A stretch of DNA of 64,000 bases, taken from the NCBI RefSeq assembly GCF_050876985.1, contig NZ_JBPAPP010000001.1; one strand, written 5' to 3'. The position numbers and the translations under genes are program-made. This stretch comes from Halopseudomonas sp002296055 (GTDB lineage Bacteria; Pseudomonadota; Gammaproteobacteria; Pseudomonadales; Pseudomonadaceae). Positions 1-8,174 of the stretch are shown here, piece by piece; within the stretch, counting starts at the first letter, position 1, and the number at the start of each line of letters is the position of its first letter. The notes below the pieces were generated by a model. It had not been told where the DNA came from, ran no database searches, and was given only the letters and a program-made list of their open reading frames with translations.

Positions 1-130
1 GAATTTCATGCAGTGGAGCGCGGCCGAGCACCGACCTCCAGACATACCCCAACCCTTGCCTTGTTCCGTTGCGGCCAGCCCGCCGTTGCTGCGGCTTCCT
101 GCCGCGCCACCACGCTGACGGAGCAACGCC

Positions 131-1246
131 ATGCCAACGCCTAGCTCGACGGCCCTCGCGCCGTCACAGCGGGTCGTGGTCGAATCGATCGGCTCCGCCC
201 GTCCGGCCCTCGCTGGCTTACTGGCCAGCCAGTTAGGGCTGCCAGCCAATCAGGTCGCCAACGCCCTGTACAAGGCCCCCTCGGTTCTGCTTGAAGCGCT
301 GCCGCAGGAACAAGCCTGTGGGCTGGCCAACATACTGCAACAGGCTGGTCTGGCGGTGCGGGTCGAACCCAACAACGTGCCCCGACCTGCAGCGGCAGCC
401 ACCTTCGACATTGCCCTTTACGTCAGCGACGTGGCGGACCTGCCGGCCTGCTGCGAGCGCCTTGCAGGCTTCCTTGGCTGCCTCCCGGCCGCCGTGCTGG
501 GCCTGCTGAGCAGCCCGCCCGGCGTCATCATTGGTGACGTCAGCGCCGCCACCTGCGCCGCGCTGCAACAACAGCTTGAGGGGCTCGGCGCAGAGCTGGT
601 CTGCTCGCGACGCGATCAGGCGCGCTACCAGCTGCTGATCGAACGCGACCCCGGCCCCTCGCTCGACAGCCTGCTGCATGACCTGCGCCAGCTTGGCCTT
701 GCGCCAGACCCGCACACGGGGCAGCCGCAGGGCACGCTGGATCACACCAGCGCCCAGCAACTCTGGCGCCGCCATCAGGCCGGTGGAGGGCTGCGCCTGC
801 TCGACACTGCCTTTTTGCGCTACGACCTGTCACTGGACGCCGTCGATGCCCACAGCCAGACCGGTCGCCTGCCCGAGCTGGCCGGCCTGCCGGCCGAGCT
901 GATCGACTGTGTGCTGGAAAACCTGCCGGTGGTAGTCGAGGAGGGTGTCGCCCATAGCGCCCTGCAAGACCGGCTGCAGCGCTGGCAAGCCGCCGGCATG
1001 CCGGTACGGCAGCAGGTCGCCAGCCTGCGCCGCTGCCGCCTGAAGGTGCCGGCTGGCAGCCAGCTTGCCCCCGCTCTGGGCCTACTACAGCAAAGCGGCC
1101 TGCTACCAACGGACAGCGCGGTGCCACGCCTGCCGTGGCAATCCCCCGTGCTGCACGGCGAGCTGCCGCCACGCTGGCTGCAGCACGGCTTGGAGCAACT
1201 CGACATCCCCATCGAATGGCAGGAGCTGGATCATGAGCAGCACTGA
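131..1246 (+). CDS. Hypothetical protein with tandem ribosomal L7/L12-like repeats, first gene of the unknown cluster
   Basis: 371 residues, no signal peptide or membrane segment. I do not recognise a named family. Residues about 14-80 follow the pattern of the ribosomal L7/L12 C-terminal fold: a beta strand (RVVVESIG), helices with a conserved-looking 'GL', a 'KAP' turn and an ending 'LQQAGLAVRVEPN' that mimics the L7/L12 'LEEAGA.VEVK' ending. A second similar segment appears at about 90-170 (TFDIALYVSDV ... LEGLGAELV), and a partial one near residue 305. The fold similarity is an inference from pattern only. The start is an ATG with GGAG 8 nt upstream. The last 14 bp overlap the next gene, so the two are probably translationally coupled. 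It opens a ten-gene co-directional cluster. An adaptor or scaffold role would fit the fold, but nothing shows it. Confidence 0.75.
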   Translation: MPTPSSTALAPSQRVVVESIGSARPALAGLLASQLGLPANQVANALYKAPSVLLEALPQEQACGLANILQQAGLAVRVEPNNVPRPAAAATFDIALYVSDVADLPACCERLAGFLGCLPAAVLGLLSSPPGVIIGDVSAATCAALQQQLEGLGAELVCSRRDQARYQLLIERDPGPSLDSLLHDLRQLGLAPDPHTGQPQGTLDHTSAQQLWRRHQAGGGLRLLDTAFLRYDLSLDAVDAHSQTGRLPELAGLPAELIDCVLENLPVVVEEGVAHSALQDRLQRWQAAGMPVRQQVASLRRCRLKVPAGSQLAPALGLLQQSGLLPTDSAVPRLPWQSPVLHGELPPRWLQHGLEQLDIPIEWQELDHEQH

Positions 1247-1811
1247 CAAGGCCCACCAGCTGCATCTGGGTATCGCCGAACAGGGCAAGGTACTGGCCTT
1301 GGCCGGGCGTCATGCCGATGCCCTGCAGCATTATCAGGAAGCCCTGCGCATGGCGGTCAGCAGCCGCGCACCGGAGGTGTTCTTCCGCCACTACACCCAA
1401 TGCGTGATGGAAAGCCTGGAGCTGAGCGGCGAGCTGGACAGCGTATTGCGCTACTGCGATGAGGCCGAGGCGCACTACGCCCGACTGGACTCACCGCTGC
1501 CACTGGTCGCCCGCGACCGCGCCGAGAACCTGCAGCGCCGTGGCTGCATCCAGCTGCGCCAGGGCCAGCTTGCTGACGCACTGGCCAGCCTGCAGCAAGC
1601 CATCGCCCTGGTGCAGCCACCGGAACTACCACTTGCCCGGGCACTGGTCGGCTGGGCCGCCCGCGGCCTGAGTATCGGTGAGCGACAGCTGCGCGACGCG
1701 CAGCAGCGCCATGCGTATTTCATTGTCCGCAAGGGGCTGGTCGAGCCCAAACGGGCCATCCCCCTGCCGCCCGAGCGCCTGCGCAGCGCCCACGCGGCCT
1801 CACTTGTTTGA
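1233..1811 (+). CDS. TPR-like helical repeat protein
   Basis: 192 residues from the ATG at 1233, which has AGGAG 7 nt upstream; an in-frame longer reading exists but runs through the end of the preceding gene. The sequence is almost all amphipathic helix with tetratricopeptide-like pairs: 'LALAGRHADALQHYQEAL' at about residues 20-37 and 'LRQGQLADALASLQQAIAL' near 108-126 carry the TPR spacing of small and large residues. TPR proteins normally act as protein-protein scaffolds. It overlaps the upstream gene by 14 bp and is followed after 16 bp by the OmpA-containing protein, so it belongs to the same transcription unit. There is no secretion signal, so a cytoplasmic chaperone or assembly partner for the cluster proteins is the plausible inference. 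Confidence 0.75.
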   Translation: MSSTDKAHQLHLGIAEQGKVLALAGRHADALQHYQEALRMAVSSRAPEVFFRHYTQCVMESLELSGELDSVLRYCDEAEAHYARLDSPLPLVARDRAENLQRRGCIQLRQGQLADALASLQQAIALVQPPELPLARALVGWAARGLSIGERQLRDAQQRHAYFIVRKGLVEPKRAIPLPPERLRSAHAASLV

Positions 1812-1827
1812 TTAACAGGAGCCAGGC

Positions 1828-3552
1828 ATGAGTGATTACAACGGTCTTCGCCCCGGACAGGTGCTGGCCGACGCCAGCGTCGCCGAGTTTATTTCCAGCC
1901 TCGGACTCGGCATCGCCCGCGCCCAGCAGGCGCTGGACACCAACTCCATCGAACAGCTGGATGCCTTTATCCAGCCGATTCCAGGGCTTGGCGGCAAGAC
2001 GCTGATCGAGATGGGCTTCAGCCCCGCCTTCTACCATTACCAGCACGCCGACATCAGCTGCTCGATGAACCTGCACCTGCGGGTGGAAGAGTCTACCGGC
2101 GTCGATTTCGGCATCAACGGCGCCTATAACAACGCCGAAACCAGCAACGACGACAGCGACAGCAGCTCGTCGAGCAGCAGCAGCGGGAGTCGCAGCGAAA
2201 CCCGTAACCGTGAGGCCAGCCTGCAGATCACCGCGCAGTCGGCCGGCGAGGTGCGCATCAACGACAATCGCGTGGCGCTCAGCGGCGCCGACCTGGAGAG
2301 CCGTCTGGCCAGCCTAGTCGATGGCCTGGCCGGCAATGCCGACATCAGCGCCGTGGCCTTCGAGCGCAGCGAAACCCCGATCAACCCGACCACCGATGCC
2401 AGCCCGCAGCAAGTCATCGTTTCACCCAATGCCGTCGCCTTCCGCGCCTTTGGCTACGCGGGCGGCGTGATTCGCATTGCCAGCAACAGCGATACCACCT
2501 TTGTCGCCAACCCCGACACCAGCCTCAGCGTCACCCGCTCCAACAGCGTGGCCAACTATGCGCGCAAGGTAAAAACCGCCTTCGAGGATGCCGGCTTTGA
2601 GGTCATTCACTGGGCACCGGGCGAGGCGATTCATGAAGTGCTGTTTGATATCGACCGCAACCATATCCGCGCCGATCAGCGCGACGCCCTGCAGGAGACC
2701 GCGCAGATGCTGGCCCGCGCCGGCCTCCCCTTCCGCCTGGTCGGCCACGCAGACGCTCCGGCCAGCCCCGGCCATAACCTCGGGCTGTCGCAACGGCGGG
2801 CGGACGAGGTCAAACGTCAACTGATTGCCAACGGGGTGGACCCAGCGCAGATCACCTCTGCGGTCGGCGAAGGCGAAGCCGCCGCCAACCCCGGCGGCGC
2901 CGAAGGTGTCCCGCATGATCAGGCCCACCGCCGGGTACAGATTCTGCTGGATGTCGACCTGCTGGTGATCGAGGGCGCCGATGGCCGGGTGATCAGCGGC
3001 GTCGAGCCCGACCGCCGCGATCACGCCGAGTCAGCCAGCAACGGCTGGATTCACACCTTTGATGCCAACGACATGAGCGGTGTGAACGGCAAGCAGGTCA
3101 GCGCCGAGGGCCGCAGCTGGACGCTGTCAGGCAGCGCGGTGGACGGCCACGCCGCCGACAGCCCGCAGGCCTTTGCAAAAAACCTGGCCAACAGCATCAA
3201 TGCCGACGGCGGCAGCCAGATCAGCGCCTCCGCCGGCGGCGCGGTCTGCAACCTGGCGCGCAAGAGCGACCCGATACAGCTGCACCTGATCAGCACCTCC
3301 AGCCGCGACCTGCGCATGACCAGCAGCGAAAGCATCACCATCAGCGAGCAGTTTGCCAACAGCAGCAGCGAGCGCGAGACCACCCGCCGCACCGGCAACA
3401 GCACAGTCGCCTTTGGCGCCACCCTGGATGTTCGTCATGCCAAGCAGTTCGAGCTGGATGTCACCGGCAACTCGTCGATCTCCGCCCGCCTGGTGTCGAT
3501 TCCTGCGCCGCCGGAATTCCTCGACACCATCCGCAGCTATCTGGGGAGCTAG
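1828..3552 (+). CDS. DUF2589-like three-block protein carrying an internal OmpA-like domain
   Basis: 574 residues. The N-terminus carries block 1 (residues about 22-41, core 'GIARAQQALDTNS') and block 2 (about 58-72, core 'MGFSPAFYHY'). Block 3 is at the very C-terminus (about 543-574, core 'GNSSISARLVSIPAPPEF'), so a three-block paralogue seems to have been split by a large insert. The insert holds a Ser/Asp-rich linker (about 104-125) and an OmpA/MotB-like domain at about 268-376, with 'GHADA', 'NLGLSQRRADEV' and 'HRRVQI' matching the peptidoglycan-binding consensus. There is no signal peptide, lipobox or transmembrane helix, which is odd for an OmpA domain. The SD AGGAG precedes the ATG by 7 nt. 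The next gene starts 3 bp downstream. Function unknown; a structural component is the best guess. Confidence 0.8.
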   Translation: MSDYNGLRPGQVLADASVAEFISSLGLGIARAQQALDTNSIEQLDAFIQPIPGLGGKTLIEMGFSPAFYHYQHADISCSMNLHLRVEESTGVDFGINGAYNNAETSNDDSDSSSSSSSSGSRSETRNREASLQITAQSAGEVRINDNRVALSGADLESRLASLVDGLAGNADISAVAFERSETPINPTTDASPQQVIVSPNAVAFRAFGYAGGVIRIASNSDTTFVANPDTSLSVTRSNSVANYARKVKTAFEDAGFEVIHWAPGEAIHEVLFDIDRNHIRADQRDALQETAQMLARAGLPFRLVGHADAPASPGHNLGLSQRRADEVKRQLIANGVDPAQITSAVGEGEAAANPGGAEGVPHDQAHRRVQILLDVDLLVIEGADGRVISGVEPDRRDHAESASNGWIHTFDANDMSGVNGKQVSAEGRSWTLSGSAVDGHAADSPQAFAKNLANSINADGGSQISASAGGAVCNLARKSDPIQLHLISTSSRDLRMTSSESITISEQFANSSSERETTRRTGNSTVAFGATLDVRHAKQFELDVTGNSSISARLVSIPAPPEFLDTIRSYLGS

Positions 3553-3555
3553 GCC

Positions 3556-4035
3556 ATGAGCGAGACCACCACTGTCACCCGCTCGCTGGTCAGCGCACCC
3601 CTACCGCAGATCATCGAGCGCCTGGGCCTGTCGATCGCCCAGGCCCAGGCCGCGCTGGACAACAACTCGGTCAAGGTCGCCCAGGCCATGGCCGAGACGC
3701 CGGTCGAGCTGGGCGGCCAGACCTACAACCTGCTGACGCTGGGCTTTACCCCCAGCTTCTACGCGTTCACCGAGGCCACGGTGGAGGCCAAGCTGTCATT
3801 CAGCATGTCTGAAACCACCGAAACCTCGGTATCGGCCGGGGTCACCGCCAAGGTCAATTACGGCGTCGTCATGGTCGCGGCCAGCGTCGATGTTTCCTAC
3901 GCACGCAAGTTTTCTGTCTCCGCCGAAGGGTCCAGCTCGATTGCCGCTCGTCTGGTATCACTGCCTGCCCCTGAAGCCTTCAATGAAGTCCTGCGGCGCC
4001 TGTACGACGACGGGCTGCCCGGAGCCGACAACTGA
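3556..4035 (+). CDS. DUF2589-like three-block protein (minimal form)
   Basis: 159 residues, the shortest of six paralogues and close to the bare module. Block 1 lies at about residues 15-38 (core 'SIAQAQAALDNNSVKVA'), block 2 at about 58-72 (core 'TLGFTPSFYAF') and block 3 at about 116-150 (core 'VSYARKFSVSAEGSSSIAAR', then 'LVSLPAPEAF'). Between blocks 2 and 3 is an alternating polar/hydrophobic stretch ('EAKLSFSMSETTETSVSAGV') that suggests beta strands. I believe this matches the DUF2589 type of bacterial protein, but no profile search was run. It starts 3 bp after the preceding stop and has no export signal. The function is unknown; the repeated occurrence of near-identical modules in one operon suggests subunits that pack against each other. 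Confidence 0.8.
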   Translation: MSETTTVTRSLVSAPLPQIIERLGLSIAQAQAALDNNSVKVAQAMAETPVELGGQTYNLLTLGFTPSFYAFTEATVEAKLSFSMSETTETSVSAGVTAKVNYGVVMVAASVDVSYARKFSVSAEGSSSIAARLVSLPAPEAFNEVLRRLYDDGLPGADN

Positions 4036-4065
4036 TCCGTCGATATCCCAACAAGGAGCAACACC

Positions 4066-4773
4066 ATGAGTATTGGACGAGAGCTGTTGAACGTGCCGAT
4101 GGGCGACATGATTCGCCAGATGGCCTTCGCCATCGCCGAGGCACAGGTCAAGCTGGACGAAAGCTCGATCGAAGTCGCCGAGATGATGGGCGGCCTGCGC
4201 ACCGTGTACGACGACGAGGGCAATATCGCCTTTGACGATAGCCGCATCTTCTTTGGCCATGAGTACATGACCCCCTCCGAGGCCGATTCGCTGGTCGCGC
4301 TTGATCCAGGCTACGGCGAGATCGTCACCGCCGCCAAGAAGCACCAGACCGACAACGGCCAGATTCGCGTGCCCACCCGCCTATCCATGCTGGAGCTGGG
4401 CTTTACCCCGGTGTTCTACAACTTTGTCGACACCATCATCGAGGTGAAGATCGCCATCAAGATCACCCGTAGCAGCGAGTACAGCCGTACCTCCAGTAAC
4501 AAGACCACCAAAAACAGCGCCAGCAAGAAGGGCAGCGGCCTGTTCGGCAAGGTCTTCGGTGGCCGCGATAGCAACCGCTCCAGTGTCTCAACCAGCCAGG
4601 TGGACGCCAGCTACGCCTCCAAGTACTCCTACTCCGCCGAAGGCTCCAGCCTGCTGCGCACCAAGCTGTCACCCGTGCCGCCGCCGCCAATCCTCGAAGA
4701 GCGCATTCGCGCCATGATGGAAGAGGCCGAAGCCCGTCGGCAACCGGCGCCCGCGCCGGAAGATGATGACTGA
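4066..4773 (+). CDS. DUF2589-like three-block protein with acidic insert
   Basis: 235 residues. It opens MSIGRELLN; the gene at 4785 opens MSVGSELLN, and the two are clearly recent relatives. Block 1 is at about residues 14-40 (core 'AIAEAQVKLDESSIEVAEMM'), block 2 at about 107-122 (core 'ELGFTPVFYNFVDT') and block 3 at about 182-212 (core 'ASYASKYSYSAEGSSLLRTK'). An acidic insert of about 60 residues ('DDEGNIAFDDSRIFFGHEY') separates blocks 1 and 2, and a basic Ser/Lys/Arg-rich stretch (about 144-180) precedes block 3. The C-terminus ends in EDDD. SD AAGGAG lies 7 nt before the ATG. No signal peptide or membrane segment. Function unknown. Confidence 0.8.
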   Translation: MSIGRELLNVPMGDMIRQMAFAIAEAQVKLDESSIEVAEMMGGLRTVYDDEGNIAFDDSRIFFGHEYMTPSEADSLVALDPGYGEIVTAAKKHQTDNGQIRVPTRLSMLELGFTPVFYNFVDTIIEVKIAIKITRSSEYSRTSSNKTTKNSASKKGSGLFGKVFGGRDSNRSSVSTSQVDASYASKYSYSAEGSSLLRTKLSPVPPPPILEERIRAMMEEAEARRQPAPAPEDDD

Positions 4774-4784
4774 GGAGACGCACC

Positions 4785-5315
4785 ATGAGTGTTGGATCAG
4801 AACTGCTCAACGCGCCCTTCCCGCTGATCGTACGTAACCTGGGTGTGGGGATTGCCGAGGCCCAGCTGGAGCTGGACCTGGTGTCGCTGCGCATCGCGCG
4901 CATGATGGCTGGCTTCCCTACTGGCAGCGACGAAGAGGAAGACGGCCCCGAGGCCCCCTACAAGGTGGAGTTCAGCAACGGCAAGTCCTACAGCCTGCTG
5001 GAGTTGGGCTTTACCCCCAGCTTCTACCAGTTTGTCGACACCGTGATCGAGCTGAAGCTGTCGATCAGCATCAACAGTGAGCGCAGCTCGACCCACAAGC
5101 GCACCCAGGTCAAATCCAGCGCCAAGGGGGTGGGGTTGCCGTTCTTTGCCGCGGGCTCAGTCAGTGCCAGCTCGGTCAGTGCCAGCTACGCCAGCAAGTA
5201 CCAGTACTCGGCCGAAGGCAGCTCGGTGATGCGAACCAAATTGGTGCCGGTGCCCTCGCCAGCCATTCTGGAAGAACGCATTCGCGCCCTGATCGACGCC
5301 GAGGCCGACGAATGA
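4785..5315 (+). CDS. DUF2589-like three-block protein
   Basis: 176 residues, near-duplicate of the preceding product. Block 1 is at about residues 12-40 (core 'GVGIAEAQLELDLVSLRIARMM'-like), block 2 at about 70-85 (core 'LELGFTPSFYQFVDT') and block 3 at about 128-160 (core 'ASYASKYQYSAEGSSVMRTK'), followed by 'PAILEERIRAL' shared with the neighbour. It lacks the acidic insert of the 4066 protein. It begins 11 bp after that gene, with GAGGAG as SD. The ATGA at its end overlaps the start of the next gene by 4 bp, implying translational coupling. There is no export signal. The role is unknown, and tandem duplication is the simplest origin. Confidence 0.8.
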   Translation: MSVGSELLNAPFPLIVRNLGVGIAEAQLELDLVSLRIARMMAGFPTGSDEEEDGPEAPYKVEFSNGKSYSLLELGFTPSFYQFVDTVIELKLSISINSERSSTHKRTQVKSSAKGVGLPFFAAGSVSASSVSASYASKYQYSAEGSSVMRTKLVPVPSPAILEERIRALIDAEADE

Positions 5316-6064
5316 GCCGCAAGACCTGGCGCGACCTGGCCCGGCAACAAGGCAGCCAGCAGCCTGCGCCCGCCAGCCCCGACCTGCATCAGCTGGCAGG
5401 CCAGGTGCCCGGCCTGCAGCGGCTGCTAGAGCAACGTGACACCCTGCAGCAGCAGATGCGCCGCCTGGGCGGCCAGGGCGATGACAGTGCCCCTGCCGAA
5501 CGAGTGTATCCGGTGGCCAGCGCCAGCGAACGGCGTGCAGAGCACAGCGCCTGGGAGCGCCAGCGTGACCAGCAGAACGCACCGTCGGCACTGGCACAGG
5601 TGCGTCAGGCCGCCGGTAACGCCCGACGCTGGCAGCAGCAACGCGAGCAGCAGCAACAACAGGCCGGCCATCGCGCCAGTCAAGCGCTGCAGCAGCAGCG
5701 TGCAGTGATGCAACGGCTAGACCAGCGGGTGGATCAGGCGCGCCAAGCAGCGCGCGAACGGCCCCGAGAATCCCTTGCCGCCCCGCTACTGCGGCCACTG
5801 CAGGACCGGCTGGAAGGTGCCTTTCAGGCACCCGCGCCGGTGGCATCGCTCAGCGACTTTGACGAACGCTATCAACGCCGCCAGCAACGACTGCTGGGCG
5901 TCGACACCGGCTCGCTGGACGACCTGGTGACGCGTGCACAGCAACTGGCCGAGCGCCGCCTGCAGGAGCGTCGAGATGCACGACAGGCCGAGCGCCAGCA
6001 GGAACGCCAGCAAGCCCGCGCCGAGGAGCGGCGCCGCCAACGCCCTCAACTGAGTACCGACTGA
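5312..6064 (+). CDS. Gln/Arg-rich coiled-coil protein of unknown function
   Basis: 250 residues, dominated by Gln, Arg, Ala and Glu. Long stretches such as residues about 30-55, 100-160 and 215-245 have heptad-like spacing and would form extended charged helices (for example 'LQQQMRRLGG', 'QALQQQRAVMQRLDQRVDQ', 'AERQQERQQARAEERRRQ'). No catalytic motif, signal peptide or membrane segment is visible and I do not recognise the family. Its ATG overlaps the previous stop (ATGA), so it is coupled to the three-block paralogues. Low-complexity composition makes homology searching unreliable. A rod or linker protein is an inference from composition. Confidence 0.7.
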   Translation: MSRKTWRDLARQQGSQQPAPASPDLHQLAGQVPGLQRLLEQRDTLQQQMRRLGGQGDDSAPAERVYPVASASERRAEHSAWERQRDQQNAPSALAQVRQAAGNARRWQQQREQQQQQAGHRASQALQQQRAVMQRLDQRVDQARQAARERPRESLAAPLLRPLQDRLEGAFQAPAPVASLSDFDERYQRRQQRLLGVDTGSLDDLVTRAQQLAERRLQERRDARQAERQQERQQARAEERRRQRPQLSTD

Positions 6065-6079
6065 CCACGAGCCAACGCC

Positions 6080-6802
6080 ATGACCCAATCGAGTAAATTC
6101 GTCGCCAACTCAGTCGAGCAGATCCTGCTCGGACTGGCGCGCGGCCTGCGCGATGCCCAGGCCGTGCTGGACGACCTGCCACCGACCGATGCCTTTGGCC
6201 GGCCCCAACCCGGCTATCACCTGCCCTATCTGGATTTCAATATCAAAGCCACCGTGCAGGCCCAACTGAGCGAGCCGCAGAGCAGCAACAACGCGCTACC
6301 GGGTGCCCTGCGCAAGGCCCGCCCGATCCCGCAGCTGCGCCTGGCCCTGCCGGACCTGAAGAAAGCCCCAAGCGAGGCCAGTGGCAGCACCGAGCTGATC
6401 AGCACCTTCAGCGGTCGCCTGGTCTCAGTGCCGCCAAGCAACGGCCTGCCGGTACTGCGTCTGGCCGCCCGCACGCTGGTGAAAGAAGCCGCCAAACCGC
6501 GCCAGCAGCAGCTACTGGTCACCCTGTCCAACAGCGCGGGTCAACTGGTCAATGATGCCGCCGTCGAGCTCAACCTGGATACCGAAGCCAGCCTGGCGCT
6601 CAGCGCCGCCGCCGGAGCCAGCGGGCTGACGAGCGAGAAACTGCGCAGCGGCCTGCAACTGAGCCAACGCCTGCTGGTGACTGACCAGCAGGGTAGCGCC
6701 AGCTGCGATCTAACGCTGGCTGCCGGCCTGCCAGCCAACACCCAACTGGTGCTGCTGGTCAGCAGCGGCCCCACCCTGACCCAGCTCATCCTGAGCCCAT
6801 AG
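6080..6802 (+). CDS. Divergent three-block protein with C-terminal Ig-like domain
   Basis: 240 residues. Block 1 is recognisable at about 12-32 (core 'LLGLARGLRDAQAVLDDLP'); block 2 is eroded ('GYHLPYLDFNIKATVQAQL', about 45-64) but keeps the beta-strand continuation; block 3 is reduced to 'ISTFSGRLVSVPPSNGLP' at about 108-127. The last 100 residues (about 140-240) alternate hydrophobic and polar residues ('QQLLVTLSNSAGQLVNDAAVELNL', shortened here) and end 'TQLVLLVSSG', suggesting an immunoglobulin-like or carboxypeptidase-regulatory beta-sandwich. No signal peptide. It lies 15 bp after the coiled-coil gene and 10 bp before the PASTA protein. The most diverged paralogue of the cluster; function unknown. 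Confidence 0.7.
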   Translation: MTQSSKFVANSVEQILLGLARGLRDAQAVLDDLPPTDAFGRPQPGYHLPYLDFNIKATVQAQLSEPQSSNNALPGALRKARPIPQLRLALPDLKKAPSEASGSTELISTFSGRLVSVPPSNGLPVLRLAARTLVKEAAKPRQQQLLVTLSNSAGQLVNDAAVELNLDTEASLALSAAAGASGLTSEKLRSGLQLSQRLLVTDQQGSASCDLTLAAGLPANTQLVLLVSSGPTLTQLILSP

Positions 6803-6812
6803 GATTCAACCC

Positions 6813-8162
6813 ATGCAATGGAGCATTACCGGCACTCTCTTTGAGCCCGACGGCAAGGCCGCCAGCGGTCAGGTAGAGATTCAGACCTTCGAGCTGACCC
6901 GCGCGCAGTGGCGCAGGGTCGGCAGGGCGCGACTTGATGCCAAAGGCAATTTTGCCATCAACCTGAACCTGGGCGATGGCCCACAGTTACCAGCCGTGCG
7001 CCTGTGTGAAACCGTCAAGGCAAAGGAAACCCCGAGAGTGCTGGCCGAGGGCGCTCTGGTACAGGTAGAGCCTGGCAAGCGCGTGCACCTGGCCTTTGGC
7101 GATATAGAACGACTGGGCGATCAGGCAGTTGCTCGCCGCGAGCGCAGCGCACCTTTCAGCGAGACGGACGATTACCTGCTGGCGGGCACCCCGCGTGCGG
7201 TTGCCCAGCTAACCGTCAACATGGCCGCCCTGCGGATCAACCCGCAGGTACTGGCCCGCGCCCAGCCGGCCAGCACTCAGCTCAAGACCCAAGCAACGCT
7301 TAGCAAGCAACTGGAAGCGCAGTCGGTTGAGCTGAATCAGAAAGTGCTGCTGATCAATACCCTGGAGCGCGAGAAGCAAACCCACGCCAACGAGCTGAAG
7401 CAGGCGCAGCTGAAAATCAGCACGCTGGAGAAGCAGCTCAAGGACAAGCCTGCTGCGGCCGGCAACGAGCAGATTGAGCTGGCAACCCAGCAGATCCGCC
7501 TGAACCTCAACGAGCAAATTCTCCGGCAGGCGACCGAGTTCGAGCTAAAGGAAACCGACCTGCAGCGCACCCTCAACCTGCGCAACCTGGAGATTGCGCA
7601 AGCCTCTGACCGCATCAAGGACCTGACCCGCGCCTCACGCGAAGCCGCCGAGGAGGCAGCCCGCGCCCGCGAGGAAAGTGAAGGGCTGAAAGCGCAGCTC
7701 GATACCCAGGTCGATGCCGATCAGCTGTACGGCAACATTGCCCGTCAACTGCAGCAGGCACAGACCCAGCTCAGCAAGGACGGCGTGCCCTACCGCCTGG
7801 GCCGCGTATCGCTCAACCTCAAGACCCTGGTCACCGGTAACAGCCTGACCCTGCCCACCCTTTCCGACCTGAACAACAAAGGCAGCGCCGGATTGTTCAC
7901 CGATGTCGCGCTGGAGTACTTGCCAGAGATCGAGGACTCAACTGATAGCGTCCCTGCCGGCGTGACCGTGCCAGATTTCAGCGAACTGACCGAAAGCCTC
8001 GCGCGGCGTCTGGCCCGCGACCTCGGATTAGAGCTGGAGGCCGCCTACCAGAGCGTCGGGGACAGCGGACAAGCGGTCGGCCAGGCCGTGCGCCAGCTGC
8101 CCGCCAAGGGTAGCGAGGTGGCAGCTGGCGAACGCGTACTGGTGGTATTTACCCAACCCTAA
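6813..8162 (+). CDS. Coiled-coil protein with N-terminal beta domain and C-terminal PASTA-like domain
   Basis: 449 residues in three parts. Residues about 1-105 look like a beta-sandwich (opening 'WSITGTLFEPDGKAASGQVE', typical of carboxypeptidase-regulatory-like modules). About 165-315 is a long coiled coil rich in Glu, Lys, Gln and Leu. The end, about 385-449, matches a PASTA module: 'VTVPDFSELTESLARRLARD', then 'GLELEA', 'VRQLPAKGSEVAAGERVLVVF'. PASTA domains usually sit outside the membrane and bind peptidoglycan or beta-lactams, yet this protein has no signal peptide or transmembrane anchor and no kinase domain. The gene is 10 bp after its neighbour and 12 bp before the next one. A fibre- or spacer-like component is plausible; the function is unknown. 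Confidence 0.75.
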   Translation: MQWSITGTLFEPDGKAASGQVEIQTFELTRAQWRRVGRARLDAKGNFAINLNLGDGPQLPAVRLCETVKAKETPRVLAEGALVQVEPGKRVHLAFGDIERLGDQAVARRERSAPFSETDDYLLAGTPRAVAQLTVNMAALRINPQVLARAQPASTQLKTQATLSKQLEAQSVELNQKVLLINTLEREKQTHANELKQAQLKISTLEKQLKDKPAAAGNEQIELATQQIRLNLNEQILRQATEFELKETDLQRTLNLRNLEIAQASDRIKDLTRASREAAEEAARAREESEGLKAQLDTQVDADQLYGNIARQLQQAQTQLSKDGVPYRLGRVSLNLKTLVTGNSLTLPTLSDLNNKGSAGLFTDVALEYLPEIEDSTDSVPAGVTVPDFSELTESLARRLARDLGLELEAAYQSVGDSGQAVGQAVRQLPAKGSEVAAGERVLVVFTQP

Positions 8163-8174
8163 AGGACAGACCCC

